This document shows, in pieces, positions 37,122 through 46,630 of a stretch of DNA of 64,000 bases. The DNA lies in the NCBI GenBank assembly GCA_002712005.1, contig PASP01000004.1, positions 95,302-159,301 of the forward strand, given 5' to 3'. Position 1 is the first letter of the stretch. Each line of letters starts with the position of its first letter. The notes under the pieces are model-generated. The model was not told the origin of the DNA and did no database searches. It saw nothing but the letters and a program-made list of their open reading frames with translations. Made by a program: the position numbers and the translations under genes. Source of the stretch: Halobacteriovoraceae bacterium (lineage in GTDB: Bacteria; Bdellovibrionota; Bacteriovoracia; Bacteriovoracales; Bacteriovoracaceae).

Positions 37122-37298
37122 TTACTTGATTTCTTTGTGGATCGTGTGCTTGCGAAGAAATGGATTATATTTCTTTTTCTCCATACGATCTGGAGTGTTT
37201 TTCTTGTTCTTAGTCGTCGTATAACGAGAAGGAGTCTTTCCTAGCTTTCTCGCTTCTGTACATTCTAAAGTAATTATGACTCTAGGTCCCTTGGCCAT
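37122..37298 (-). CDS. rpmG: 50S ribosomal protein L33
   Basis: 58 residues beginning [18 protein letters not shown], with [14 protein letters not shown] and the KKYNP-x-LRKH end typical of L33. It has a single cysteine, so it is the zinc-free form. The ATG at 37298 is chosen because of the family start and a GGAGG ribosome site just before it; a longer frame begins at 37313. Large-subunit ribosomal protein, single gene with its own terminator. Confidence 0.95.
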   Translation of the reverse strand: MAKGPRVIITLECTEARKLGKTPSRYTTTKNKKNTPDRMEKKKYNPFLRKHTIHKEIK

Positions 37299-37358
37299 AA
37301 GGCGCCTCCACATTAAGTTCTACAATTAGCCTAGGGAGACTACACCTAAGTTCTTGCG

Positions 37359-37679
37359 ATGACAAGACTTTGTTGGTACTTAGTAGATATGGAAGAAAAA
37401 AAATTCATTACTTCAGATAATTGGACCTTTACTCAATTTAAATCATCGAATTTACAGGCATTTATCCATCTTGGCGCAGAACCTTCTGACCTACCCGATG
37501 GAGACCCCAATATTCTCTATTTAATCACTGTCCTCAAAGATGAAGAAGAAGAGCTCTTCCAGTGGGAATTTCCTCAACTCCATGAGGCCATCGGTTGTAT
37601 CAATCAGAAATATGGCCATTGGGAGTTTTCTGAGAGAACACAAAGCTCTGGAGGTTGCGGCGACTGCTCAGCTCACTAG
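37359..37679 (+). CDS. Small protein of unknown function with C-terminal CxxC
   Basis: 106 residues if started at 37359, or 96 from the ATG at 37389; neither has a well-spaced ribosome site. The sequence is acidic and soluble, with a C-terminal SGGCGDCSAH that offers two cysteines for metal or redox chemistry. I recognise no family. It is divergent from rpmG and upstream of rpmE. Confidence 0.5.
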   Translation: MTRLCWYLVDMEEKKFITSDNWTFTQFKSSNLQAFIHLGAEPSDLPDGDPNILYLITVLKDEEEELFQWEFPQLHEAIGCINQKYGHWEFSERTQSSGGCGDCSAH

Positions 37680-37842
37680 TTTTCCCAAATGAGAACCGCT
37701 TTCCTAAAGCGTAAAATTCATCCCCTATATTGACATATCTCCCCAACTGGGCCAAATTAGTGCCCCAAATATAACTTTACCCACTATTGTAATGGAATGT
37801 GCCAAATCAATAGTAGCAATGGGTCCTAAAAGAGAGGTCGAA

Positions 37843-38067
37843 ATGAAAGCCAATATTCATCCTGAATACAACGAAGTAACTATCAATTGTGTATGTGGAG
37901 CAAGTTACGAAACACGCTCAACTATGAAGCTTGAAAAAATTGATATCTGTGCTGCTTGTCACCCATTCTATACAGGTAAGCAAAAAGTACTAGATACTGA
38001 AGGACGTATCGAGAAATTCCGTAAGAAATTCGGTTCACGTTACGCCAACCTTAATAAAAAGTCTTAA
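37843..38067 (+). CDS. rpmE: 50S ribosomal protein L31
   Basis: 74 residues beginning [14 protein letters not shown]. The zinc-binding cysteines are present (C16, C18, C36, C39), so this is the zinc form. The start at 37843 is set by the family N-terminus and by AGAGAGG 5 bases upstream; an upstream in-frame ATG at 37792 is not needed. Single gene followed by a strong terminator. Confidence 0.96.
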   Translation: MKANIHPEYNEVTINCVCGASYETRSTMKLEKIDICAACHPFYTGKQKVLDTEGRIEKFRKKFGSRYANLNKKS

Positions 38068-38075
38068 TTTAAAAG

Positions 38076-38104
38076 AAAGCTTCCCTAGGGAAGCTTTTTT
38101 TTTT
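38076..38104 (+). terminator. Rho-independent terminator of rpmE
   Basis: AAAGCTTCCC (38076-38085) pairs with GGGAAGCTTT (38088-38097), followed by a continuous T run to 38104. Confidence 0.93.
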
Positions 38105-38189
38105 GCCTTAATTGAATAAATTCTAAACACCCTCTATTCATTTTACTTCCTCTCCCCGTTTTCCAAACTCTTCGACTAAAATTCCCTTT

Positions 38190-38738
38190 ATGAAAATCTT
38201 TCTATGGATTAACTTTATCATTCTAAGTACATCTTGTTGGTCACAAGAGTACTTTAGCTTACAAGATTGTATAGATAGAGAGTGCTCACTCGAATTGATG
38301 CCTGGATATTACACAGACTTCTCTTACGATATTCAAGATTCACAAGGCTACTTCCTCTCCCAAAAGGAAGAGAATAGAGTTCGGCAAAATTTAAATCCTA
38401 TCCTTCACGAAATTCAGGATTTCTATAGTAGCTACTCAATGACAGAAACCTTTTCTCAATCCTTTGAAGCTGAAGATAAGAAGCTCCATTTTCAAGTCGG
38501 CTCAGTTATTGGTTACTTTTCAGGAAAGGCCTGTGAGTATGGCTTTCCCCCTTTTAAAATTGAATCCAATAAGAAGACCCGATTCTTTTGTGCCGTAGCT
38601 GGAGCGACTTTGGCCGGAATTGCTAAAGAGTTTTACGATATGACTGATCAAGAAAATCATACCGTCGATCCCTATGATGCCCTGGCCACTGCCATCGGTG
38701 GCACCACCAGCTTTAAATTTATAGAACTTAAATTTTGA
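38190..38738 (+). CDS. Exported protein resembling the DUF2279/YfiM group
   Basis: 182 residues with a signal peptide (MKIFLWINFIILSTSCWSQ). A lipobox-like STSC falls inside it, so it could be a lipoprotein. The C-terminal half shows a DKKLHFQVGSVIGYFSG segment, then ATLAGIAKEFYDM and DPYDALATAIGG. This is the small-lipoprotein pattern (D-K-x-x-H, K-E-x-x-D, D-x-x-A-x-x-x-G) known from DUF2279/YfiM. Its role is unknown. Convergent with the Rsm22 gene. Confidence 0.6.
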   Translation: MKIFLWINFIILSTSCWSQEYFSLQDCIDRECSLELMPGYYTDFSYDIQDSQGYFLSQKEENRVRQNLNPILHEIQDFYSSYSMTETFSQSFEAEDKKLHFQVGSVIGYFSGKACEYGFPPFKIESNKKTRFFCAVAGATLAGIAKEFYDMTDQENHTVDPYDALATAIGGTTSFKFIELKF

Positions 38739-38747
38739 TTTACGATA

Positions 38748-39854
38748 TTAACTGAGGATATTTACTTTCACTCGGTAGTGGTGATCATTAATTTCTTTGA
38801 GTTGTTCATAGTCAAAACTTGCACCGACACTAAGCTTCTTGAATTCCTTTGCTTCTTTCTTCGACATCGTTTTCTTTGGAATTTCAAATTGACATATTTT
38901 CTGTTCTGAATTTTCAAGAAGACAAACTTCCCATAGAAAGGCATGCTTTGATTCATTCAGGAATCGAATGAAACGGGCCTTGGTATAAGAGTCATCTAAA
39001 ACTCTTTCCTTATTCGATGCATAGAGATGAGTGATCATCGGCATAACCTTACGATCAATTTTAGCAAGCTGACCAAGCCTCTCAATGCTTTGGTCATGGG
39101 TTCCTCTCCACACTTGATGACACCAGTCATCCTTATATTTATCTTCCTTTTCTAATCTCACTTTAACGGGACAGGCCAAGTCCAGAGATGGGCAAGGAAA
39201 GAGTACCTGCCCTTTTGTTGTTTTAAAATGATCTCGAATCTTCATCATTTGATCGTATACAACAGGGGTACCAGGTTCAATGAAGAGAATATAATCCGCA
39301 CTGGCCCTCTCAATAATCCCAATCACCTCATGATCACTCAATTCATTTAGAGAATTTCCGAAAATCAGTAATCTCTTATTTTGATCGTTATGAGGTGGTG
39401 GGATATGTTGAAAAAACTCGAGGGAAGCTTTTGGATAGAGACCTCTGGTCAATTTCTGAGCTTGCTCTAGCATTAACTCTTCTTTATCAACACCCATTAA
39501 ATCTCCAGTAACCTCCCCCTCGAAGTAACGTAGAAACGCGAGAAGGTAGGTACCAGGCCCAGTTCCGAAGTCAATAATATCGCAGTGGCGAAGCTCTTCT
39601 TTCAACTCTCGAGGGAGTTGATCAAATAGCCAAGTGAGTTTAGCGACATTAGTCGTTAAATAGAATGCACTATAGGCAGAGACCTCTGTTCGCGTCCATT
39701 TCTTACTGGGAAGCCCTTTGCGATCGATAGTATACATGACCTTTATCTTTTCTAAGATAGTGGCGATCTTACGATCTTCTAGCTTTGGCTCAAGGAAAAA
39801 AGGTTTTATTTCATCTAAGGTAAATCTCATCATAACCACGCTCTCAAATCCCAT
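38748..39854 (-). CDS. Rsm22-family small-ribosomal-subunit methyltransferase-like protein
   Basis: 368 residues. A SAM-binding motif (IIDFGTGPGTYLLAFL) follows an YSAFYLTTNVAKLTW region, and the later cysteine-containing LFPCPSLDLACPVK and WCHQVW match Rsm22/METTL17-like proteins, which act on the small ribosomal subunit and may carry an iron-sulphur cluster. The start is uncertain. ATG 39854 has AGGAG nine bases upstream, but that site lies in the gltA terminator stem. ATGs at 39833 and 39830 are alternatives. Cytoplasmic. Confidence 0.8.
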   Translation of the reverse strand: MGFESVVMMRFTLDEIKPFFLEPKLEDRKIATILEKIKVMYTIDRKGLPSKKWTRTEVSAYSAFYLTTNVAKLTWLFDQLPRELKEELRHCDIIDFGTGPGTYLLAFLRYFEGEVTGDLMGVDKEELMLEQAQKLTRGLYPKASLEFFQHIPPPHNDQNKRLLIFGNSLNELSDHEVIGIIERASADYILFIEPGTPVVYDQMMKIRDHFKTTKGQVLFPCPSLDLACPVKVRLEKEDKYKDDWCHQVWRGTHDQSIERLGQLAKIDRKVMPMITHLYASNKERVLDDSYTKARFIRFLNESKHAFLWEVCLLENSEQKICQFEIPKKTMSKKEAKEFKKLSVGASFDYEQLKEINDHHYRVKVNILS

Positions 39855-39882
39855 AAAAAAAGGCTCCTAAATTAGGAGCCTT
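39854..39882 (-). terminator. Rho-independent terminator of citrate synthase gene
   Basis: AAGGCTCC (39860-39867) pairs with GGAGCCTT (39875-39882); the A run at 39854-39859 gives a T tract on the minus strand. The tract runs directly into the possible ATG of the next gene. Confidence 0.85.
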
Positions 39883-39931
39883 CTTTATCATCTATTTAGA
39901 TTTATTTTTACTCATTACTGTAGAGTATAAA

Positions 39932-41215
39932 CTATCTCTCTGAAAAAGGAGTATAATTTCTCTCGTTTGCACCAGTATAGATTTGACGAGGACGAGCAAT
40001 TTTAGAACTTGCATCTTCTCTCATCTCTTTCCATTGGGCCAACCAACCTGGGAGACGCCCAAGAACAAACATTACAGTGAACATTTCAGTTGGGATTCCA
40101 AGAGCTTTATAAATGATCCCTGAGTAGAAATCTACGTTAGGATATAGATTTCTTGAAACAAAGTAATCATCATTACGAGCTTCTGTCTCAAGACCGCGAG
40201 CAATGTCGAGGAGTGGATCTTGAATATTAAGCTTCTCAAGAATAATATCACACTGCTTTTTAATGATAGTCGCACGTGGGTCAAAGTTCTTATAAACTCT
40301 GTGACCAAATCCCATAAGACGGAAGCTATCATTCTTGTCTTTAGCTTTCTCAAGAAATTTCTTATAGTCACCACCGGCAGCTTGGATTTCTTCAAGCATC
40401 TCAAGAACTTTTTGGTTAGCTCCTCCATGAAGAGGTCCCCAAAGAGCATCAATTCCACCAGAAATCGTAGCAAATACATTGGCCTGAGAAGAACCAATTA
40501 CTCTGACTGTTGATGCTGAACAGTTTTGCTCGTGGTCAGCGTGAAGGATGAAAAGAATATCAAGAGCTTTAGCTACTTCATCATCAATTTCTTTTCCTTC
40601 TTCAAAGAACATCATATTCAAGAAGTCTTTTGAGAATCCAAGTGAAGGATGAGAACGACGAGGTTCTTTTCCTTGAGATCTTCTGTAGAAGTAAGCTGCA
40701 ATAATTTTTAATTGGGCCAACATCTGAGCGAAAGCTCTATCTCTTTGAACATCAGTTAAAGGTGTTTTTAAGAACTCAGGATAGAATCCAGCAAGAGCAG
40801 CAGTTGTGGCACTCATAACGGCCATAGGATGTGCATCTTTAGGAAATTGATCCAACATATTTGTGATCCCCTCAGGAAGGGTCGCAAACGAAGTGATTTT
40901 CTCTTCAAAGAAGTCGAGATCTTTCTTTGATGGTAGCTCACCAAACTTTAAGAGATAAGAAACCTCTAAAAAAGATGATTTCTCAGCAAGTTGCTCAATA
41001 GGATAACCTCTATAACGAAGAATCCCTTTTTCACCATCTAAGAATGTAATGGCCGATTTACATGAACCTGTATTAACAAATCCGTTATCAAGAGTAATGT
41101 ACCCTGTTTCTTTACGAAGAGCGGAGATATCCAACCCTTTTTCGCCTTCACTGCCGGTAATGATGGGAAGATCAATTTTCTTATCTCCCAAATCCAACTT
41201 GGCAACATCTGTCAT
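39932..41215 (-). CDS. gltA: Citrate synthase (type II)
   Basis: 427 residues, the standard length of the bacterial hexameric enzyme, which condenses oxaloacetate and acetyl-CoA in the first TCA step. Conserved regions visible are ILRYRGYPIEQLAEKS, HADHEQNCSAS, GPLHGGANQ with the active-site His, and GFGHRVYKNFDPRA. The start at 41215 is chosen because GGAGGAAAT precedes it. The longer frame to 41269 adds 18 unusual residues. The gene has its own terminator. Confidence 0.96.
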   Translation of the reverse strand: MTDVAKLDLGDKKIDLPIITGSEGEKGLDISALRKETGYITLDNGFVNTGSCKSAITFLDGEKGILRYRGYPIEQLAEKSSFLEVSYLLKFGELPSKKDLDFFEEKITSFATLPEGITNMLDQFPKDAHPMAVMSATTAALAGFYPEFLKTPLTDVQRDRAFAQMLAQLKIIAAYFYRRSQGKEPRRSHPSLGFSKDFLNMMFFEEGKEIDDEVAKALDILFILHADHEQNCSASTVRVIGSSQANVFATISGGIDALWGPLHGGANQKVLEMLEEIQAAGGDYKKFLEKAKDKNDSFRLMGFGHRVYKNFDPRATIIKKQCDIILEKLNIQDPLLDIARGLETEARNDDYFVSRNLYPNVDFYSGIIYKALGIPTEMFTVMFVLGRLPGWLAQWKEMREDASSKIARPRQIYTGANERNYTPFSER

Positions 41216-41413
41216 ATTTCCTCCAGTTATATTGGGCTGCTTGGGGAACAACCAAACAACACGACGCATAATTCAAAATAATACCCGCTAAATATATGCT
41301 AAATCATTAAGGAATACAAAGGTAGGAGCGTTAAATTCTCGTGATCTTTTCCAAGGAAATTTTAGACGTCCAAAAATTTTTAAGGCCTTTACGCAACCGG
41401 TGATTTTCCCCAA

Positions 41414-42058
41414 TTAGCCAATCCTTTCACTCCAAGCTTTTGGATCTTGTCGCCACTTTTTAAGCAAATCGAGCTCCCCTTCCCCAAGTAGACCTTCCTC
41501 TTTTGCAGCAAGACAAAGAGAGTCAAAGTCGGTCAAACTTAAACAAGGTAGCTCCCATTTCTTGGCCATCTCTTGAGCTTTCTCCATTTGATAACTCACA
41601 ATACTTACGCAGCCTACTGCTTTAAGGTTGGCCCTTTGGACCCCTCTCATGGCCTGATCCAAACTCGAGCCTTGATTAATTAAGTCCTCTACGAGTAGAA
41701 GTCGCTCACCAGGATGAAACTTTCCTTCAATTTGGTTACCACGGCCGTGTCCTTTTGGACTTGAGCGAATATAGACCATAGGCTTTTCCATGCGGTCGGC
41801 CAAGAGAGCGGCATGCGGAATCCCCGCAGTTGCAAGCCCTGCAAGTTGGTCAAAATTCCATGAGCTTTCTTTAATGAGCTGCATGAGGCCGTCGCGGATT
41901 AAACGTCTTTCATTGGGAAATGATAGTATCTTTCGATTATCGCAATATATGGGTCCTCTTAACCCAGAAGCATAGCGAAAAGGACGACGAGGCCTAACTT
42001 CAACAGCGCCTATTTTCAAAAGTATTTTTGCAAATTTGATTTTGAAATTCTGGTCCAT
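41414..42058 (-). CDS. pyrE: Orotate phosphoribosyltransferase
   Basis: 214 residues. It joins orotate and PRPP to form OMP in pyrimidine synthesis. The PRPP-binding motif is seen in RLLLVEDLINQGSSL, with FRYASGLRGPIYCDNR near the N-terminus and the flexible-loop stretch RSSPKGHGRGNQIEG. The ATG at 42058 is chosen for its AGGAG 7 bases upstream; an in-frame ATG at 42139 would add 27 basic residues not typical of the family. pyrG of the same pathway lies 12 kb away in the Kdo operon. Confidence 0.92.
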   Translation of the reverse strand: MDQNFKIKFAKILLKIGAVEVRPRRPFRYASGLRGPIYCDNRKILSFPNERRLIRDGLMQLIKESSWNFDQLAGLATAGIPHAALLADRMEKPMVYIRSSPKGHGRGNQIEGKFHPGERLLLVEDLINQGSSLDQAMRGVQRANLKAVGCVSIVSYQMEKAQEMAKKWELPCLSLTDFDSLCLAAKEEGLLGEGELDLLKKWRQDPKAWSERIG

Positions 42059-42218
42059 TTCGTGACTCCTTAGTAGATACGGTCTTCTCAATTGAATTCT
42101 CTTATTATCGAACCTATTGTCCATCAACTTTCTAAACATATCTATACCCTATGCAGTAAGCCTTTCCAGAAAGCATGCGCTCATACTAGGCTAAATGAAA
42201 TTAAAAAAAAGGTTACCT

Positions 42219-42917
42219 ATGAAGTTTGAATCTTCTCTTATTAAGGGAAAAATACTTAAACGCTATAAACGCTTTCTGGCAGATATTGAATTAGAAAATG
42301 GCGAAGTCATCACCGCACATACGGCCAATACTGGAAGCATGAAAACATGCTGGGAACCAGGATGGAAGGTTCTTTTATCCTACCATGATAATCCAAAACG
42401 AAAATTAAAGTACTCTTTGGAACTTACTCATAATGGAAATACGTGGATAGGTATTAATACCTCTTTGCCCAATAAAATCGCTGCCGAAGGTATTCTTGAT
42501 GGTACTGTAAAAGAGTTACAAGGCTACTCACATTTAAAACCTGAAGCAAAGATAGGAAAAAGCAGGATCGATATTCTATTGTCCCAAGATGGTGAAGAGC
42601 CTTGCTATGTCGAAGTTAAGAATGTCACTTTGCTAGGAGAAAATAAAAGAGCGATCTTTCCTGATGCCGTATCAACTCGTGGCCAAAAACACCTTGAAGA
42701 ACTTACCGGTTTAGTTAAGGAAGGGATTAGAGCCGCTATGCTCTTCGTGGTGAACCGTGAAGATGTCGATAGTTTCTCACCAGCGGATCATATCGATCCC
42801 GACTATGGAAAACTTTTAAGAGAAGCAGATCAAGCGGGAGGAGAAATTCTTGCTTATCAATGCAAACTTAACTCTGAGGAAATAAAGCTCACAAAGAAGC
42901 TTCCAGTCATCCTATAA
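42219..42917 (+). CDS. sfsA: SfsA family protein (DNA/RNA nuclease-type fold)
   Basis: 232 residues. N-terminal FLADIELENGE and TAHTANTGSMK, the middle GKSRIDILL and YVEVKNVTL, and the later FPDAVSTRGQKHLEEL are the SfsA hallmarks; the D...EVK pattern is like PD-(D/E)XK nucleases. First named for sugar fermentation stimulation in E. coli, its true role is unclear. The start at 42219 is favoured over 42195 because AAGG lies upstream. It overlaps the convergent MipA/OmpV gene by 6 bases. Confidence 0.92.
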   Translation: MKFESSLIKGKILKRYKRFLADIELENGEVITAHTANTGSMKTCWEPGWKVLLSYHDNPKRKLKYSLELTHNGNTWIGINTSLPNKIAAEGILDGTVKELQGYSHLKPEAKIGKSRIDILLSQDGEEPCYVEVKNVTLLGENKRAIFPDAVSTRGQKHLEELTGLVKEGIRAAMLFVVNREDVDSFSPADHIDPDYGKLLREADQAGGEILAYQCKLNSEEIKLTKKLPVIL

Positions 42918-43781
42918 TTTATTTCCAAAGAGCCAAAATATTCCGAGTCCTCCGACAAAGTAACTCTTCTTTTTCACAAGAGGACTCTCTTCAAAAACAG
43001 CACCATCAAGGATGTCGTAGCGAATAAAGGGAAGTATCACAACATCTTGCCAACGCTTATTTAAGATAATGGTGAATTGAGTACCTGAATAACCGGCTTT
43101 CGCTTGATAGTAGGCTCTTCCCGCCGTCACGTACCAAGGAGCAACACCATAAAAGTACTCATGATATTTACGACTCCCCCACATTGCAGCCACTGAGAGC
43201 TCATAACCGACTCCCCAACGTCTTGGATGGGGAGATGCTTTCCAACTCAAATAAGGAACAGAGAAAAAACCACGATTGTGAACATTACTTAGGTCAGTGG
43301 AATTTACCATTCTAAAGGGAGCTTCAAAGGTTAGAGAATAACCTTTGGCCGGATTCTCCCACAGATCAAAGATGACCATCGGGCCAAGCTCAAATGTATA
43401 ATCGAGACTCTCCATGCCCGCCCGAGCTCGGTTGTCTTCACTCTCCACATTAAGCCCCACTAAAACACTTAACTTGAAGGCCATCCAAGAGTTTTTATAG
43501 AGTGTTCCACGCGCAAAACTGGTTTCCACCTCAATATTTTCTGAATTATAGGAAAAGTAAGGGGTAGGAATAAACCAATCTTTGCTTTGATCACTTCCCC
43601 TATAATGGGCACCTTTAATACTAAGGAGTCCTGCTCCCCATTCAAATTTTCCAGTTGGCTCTGGGTTCTGAGTGACAAGGGCCAAAATCTCTTTGGACAA
43701 AAAGGCCATAAGGACAATTGCAATGAGTACAGATAAAGCTCTAGGCACCTTAAAAGGTGAAAAATGGAGACAAAAATTCAT
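42912..43781 (-). CDS. MipA/OmpV family outer-membrane protein
   Basis: 289 residues with a hydrophobic signal (VLIAIVLMAFLSKEILA). The barrel begins FEWGAGLLSIKGAHYRGSDQ and contains PTPYFSYNSENIEV, typical of MipA/OmpV. Ten or so amphipathic strands follow, and the final LGIFWLFGNKL lacks the usual terminal Phe. These barrels scaffold cell-wall enzymes or serve as surface antigens in other bacteria. The ATG has AAGGA 5 bases upstream. Confidence 0.8.
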   Translation of the reverse strand: MNFCLHFSPFKVPRALSVLIAIVLMAFLSKEILALVTQNPEPTGKFEWGAGLLSIKGAHYRGSDQSKDWFIPTPYFSYNSENIEVETSFARGTLYKNSWMAFKLSVLVGLNVESEDNRARAGMESLDYTFELGPMVIFDLWENPAKGYSLTFEAPFRMVNSTDLSNVHNRGFFSVPYLSWKASPHPRRWGVGYELSVAAMWGSRKYHEYFYGVAPWYVTAGRAYYQAKAGYSGTQFTIILNKRWQDVVILPFIRYDILDGAVFEESPLVKKKSYFVGGLGIFWLFGNKL

Positions 43782-43919
43782 AGGATTCCTTAACTAAGAA
43801 ACCCAGCTTATATAAAGATAGCTCGTAAAGATAGATCACTGATAAAAAATTGTCATAATTCAGACATATTGGCATCATAGAGACTCAATACACTATAAAA
43901 CCAGGGACCAAAATTCTCT

Positions 43920-45536
43920 ATGAACTTAAGAACTCTCCTTCTTATATGGATTTCCCTTAGCTATAATTTGTCCTCTTATTCGGCAGAAAATTTTATTTAC
44001 TGTTCCGAAGCAACACCAGCAGCATTCAACCCGCAAGTCACAACAGATGGTACTTCTAATAATGCCGCTGCCCACACTCTTTATGAAAAGCTGACGACTT
44101 TTCAGTATGGTTCAACAACGATTATCCCGGCCCTTGCAACTTCATGGGAACTTTCCCCTGACCAAAAAAAATATACTTTTCAAATTAGAAAGAATGTTTT
44201 GTTTCACACCACCTCCTACTTTAAACCGACTCGCCCTCTCAATGCCGACGATATTATTTTTAGTTTTGAAAGAATGCTTGATCCGAATCACCCCTATCAC
44301 CTTATAGGGGGAGGAAATTATGAATACTTCTCAGGAATGGATATGGGCAATCTCATATCAAAAATAGAGAAAATTAACGATTATGAGATCACCATTCATT
44401 TAAATAAACCTGAAGCTCCTTTTCTGGCCAACCTCTCAATGAGTTTCATGAGTATCCTATCGAAAGAGTACGCCATGAAATTATTGAAAGAAAAAAAGCC
44501 TCATCTTATTGACCTTCAACCAATTGGAACAGGTCCCTTTAAATTTCATAAATATGTAAAAGACACCGTCATACGTTATAAGAAGTTTGAACATTATTGG
44601 GGTAAGGCTCCTGCCATTGAGAATCTGATTTTCGCCATCACTCCAGATGCATCGGTTCGTTACCAAAAACTTAAGGCCAAAGAATGCCATCTTATCATAG
44701 AGCCCCTTCCCTATGACCTCGCTTCTATGCAAGATGATCCCCATATCAATCTATTGGATAAAGCAGGTCTCAATATTGGATACCTTGCTTTTAACACTCA
44801 AAAACCACCTTTTAATAATAAGCTCGTAAGACGGGCCATAGCTCATACTTTAAATAGAGACTCCTATATACAGGCCATCTACTTAGGAAATGCCATCGTA
44901 GCTAAGAATCCCATGCCCCCAAGTTTATGGTCCTATCATCACGACATTAAGCCCTATTCTTTCAATCTCAAAAAAGCTAAAGACCTCTTAGCTCAAGCGG
45001 GATATCCTCAAGGCTTTAAGGCCGAACTTTGGACCCTTCCCGTAACTCGTCCCTACAATCCCAATGGCAAAAAAATGGGTGAGATGATGCAAGCTGATTT
45101 AGCAAAGATCGGAATCCAAGTTAAGCTCATCTCCTACGATTGGCCGACCTATTTAAAAAAGTCTCGTGATGGAGAACATCAAATGATTCAATTGGGATGG
45201 ACTGGAGATAATGGTGATCCTGATAACTTCCTTCATACCCTTCTAGGTTGTTCAGCAGTGGAAGCGGGCTCCAATGCCGCTAAATGGTGCCATAAGGAAT
45301 TTGATTCTCTTATAACTCAGGCGAAAATCATTTCTTCTCGTAAAGAGCGCTCCGCCCTCTACTTAAAAGCACAAGAAATTTTCCACGAAGAACTCCCTTG
45401 GATTCCACTGGCCCATTCAAAAATTTTCAGAGCAATGAGTCCAGAAGTTACAGGTTATAAAATCGATCCTCTTGGAGGAGATATTTTCAAAACCGTTGAT
45501 CTTCTTTCTTCAGAAAAAGAAGGGACTTCGCCATGA
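43920..45536 (+). CDS. dppA: Peptide ABC transporter, substrate-binding protein (DppA-like)
   Basis: 538 residues with a signal peptide (about residues 1-22). Mature FIYCSEATPAAFNPQVTTDGTS and the later NKLVRRAIAHTLNRDSYIQAIYLG are typical of family 5 solute-binding proteins, closest in pattern to DppA. It would capture di- or oligopeptides in the periplasm and pass them to the DppBC channel. First gene of a five-gene operon; the stop overlaps the next start by 4 bases (ATGA). Ligand specificity is inferred, not shown. Confidence 0.9.
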   Translation: MNLRTLLLIWISLSYNLSSYSAENFIYCSEATPAAFNPQVTTDGTSNNAAAHTLYEKLTTFQYGSTTIIPALATSWELSPDQKKYTFQIRKNVLFHTTSYFKPTRPLNADDIIFSFERMLDPNHPYHLIGGGNYEYFSGMDMGNLISKIEKINDYEITIHLNKPEAPFLANLSMSFMSILSKEYAMKLLKEKKPHLIDLQPIGTGPFKFHKYVKDTVIRYKKFEHYWGKAPAIENLIFAITPDASVRYQKLKAKECHLIIEPLPYDLASMQDDPHINLLDKAGLNIGYLAFNTQKPPFNNKLVRRAIAHTLNRDSYIQAIYLGNAIVAKNPMPPSLWSYHHDIKPYSFNLKKAKDLLAQAGYPQGFKAELWTLPVTRPYNPNGKKMGEMMQADLAKIGIQVKLISYDWPTYLKKSRDGEHQMIQLGWTGDNGDPDNFLHTLLGCSAVEAGSNAAKWCHKEFDSLITQAKIISSRKERSALYLKAQEIFHEELPWIPLAHSKIFRAMSPEVTGYKIDPLGGDIFKTVDLLSSEKEGTSP

Positions 45537-46630
45537 AAAACTTTATTCTTAAACGTTCCAAAGATCTGCTTCCCACTTTGATTGGAGTTTCGCTGCTCTC
45601 CTTCTTTCTCGTCAGGCTTATTCCAGGAGATCCTGTTATGCTGATGTTAGGAGAAAGAGGAGCTAATCCGGAAGTTTATATGGAGATGAAGCAAAAGCTT
45701 GGATTGGATCAACCTATTATTTTCCAATACTTTACTTTTATAGCTAAGGCCTTCCAAGGAGATTTAGGTGAATCTTTAATTTCTAAAACTTCAGTTGTAG
45801 AAGAATTCTTTTCCCGATTCCCAGCAACATTAGAGTTAGGAATGGCCTCCCTTCTCTTTGCTCTCACTTTTGGCATCCCCTTCGGTGTCATCGCTGCAGT
45901 AAAAAGGAATGGATTTCTTGATTACTTCCTCATGACGATGAGCCTTGTTGGCTACTCAATGCCTATATTTTGGTGGGGCCTCATTCTCATTATTACTTTT
46001 AGTTTAAACCTTGGGCTAACACCAGTGAGTGGACGCCTCAATATTATTTACGATATCGATCCTGTAACAGGATTTTATCTTATCGACACCCTCTTACCCT
46101 CAACCCTTAGTCATTATGGACTTAAGCCTTTTTTCAGCTCCCTTGCCCATCTCTTCTTACCTGCTATTGCAATGGGAACTATCCCCTTGGCCGTCATCGC
46201 AAGAATGACGAGATCAAGTATGATAGATGTATTAGATGAAGACTATATAAGAACAGCTAAAGCCAGAGGAATTTCTGCCCACAGAATTATCCTTATTCAC
46301 GCTTTAAAGAATGCACTCATCCCTATTATTACAGTTCTTGGCCTTATGTTTGGTTCTATAATTACAGGGGCTATATTAACCGAAAGTATCTTCTCTTGGC
46401 CTGGTATAGGAAAATGGCTTGTCTCAAGTATTACGGCAAGAGATTATCCCGTTATTCAAGCGGGAGTCTTATTTATCGCAACCTTTATTGTACTGATCAA
46501 TATAGGGGTCGATTTTCTTTATACTCTTGTTGATCCTAGAATGAGAAAAGAACTGCAAAAAGTGAATAAGAAAAGAGCGGCTTCTCCTACTGACAAGGCA
46601 CCTCCTCAAAATGAAGGAGATCCTCTATGA
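45533..46630 (+). CDS. dppB: Peptide ABC transporter permease (DppB-like)
   Basis: 365 residues with the family start (SLLSFFLVRLIPGDPVMLMLG), a short periplasmic part with GDLGESL, and six membrane helices. The ATPase-coupling loop DEDYIRTAKARGIS-x-HRIILIHALKNALIP is complete. A charged C-terminal tail of about 30 residues is longer than usual. Overlaps both neighbours by 4 bases, indicating coupled translation. Confidence 0.93.
   Translation: MKNFILKRSKDLLPTLIGVSLLSFFLVRLIPGDPVMLMLGERGANPEVYMEMKQKLGLDQPIIFQYFTFIAKAFQGDLGESLISKTSVVEEFFSRFPATLELGMASLLFALTFGIPFGVIAAVKRNGFLDYFLMTMSLVGYSMPIFWWGLILIITFSLNLGLTPVSGRLNIIYDIDPVTGFYLIDTLLPSTLSHYGLKPFFSSLAHLFLPAIAMGTIPLAVIARMTRSSMIDVLDEDYIRTAKARGISAHRIILIHALKNALIPIITVLGLMFGSIITGAILTESIFSWPGIGKWLVSSITARDYPVIQAGVLFIATFIVLINIGVDFLYTLVDPRMRKELQKVNKKRAASPTDKAPPQNEGDPL

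Noticed and set aside
37726-37760. TTGACA at 37730 as rpmE promoter
   Set aside because: No acceptable -10 box lies 16-18 bases downstream.
43850-43900. TTGTCA and TATAAA elements before dppA
   Set aside because: Spacings (17 to a poor CATCAT, or 19 from TTGGCA to TATAAA) make no convincing promoter.
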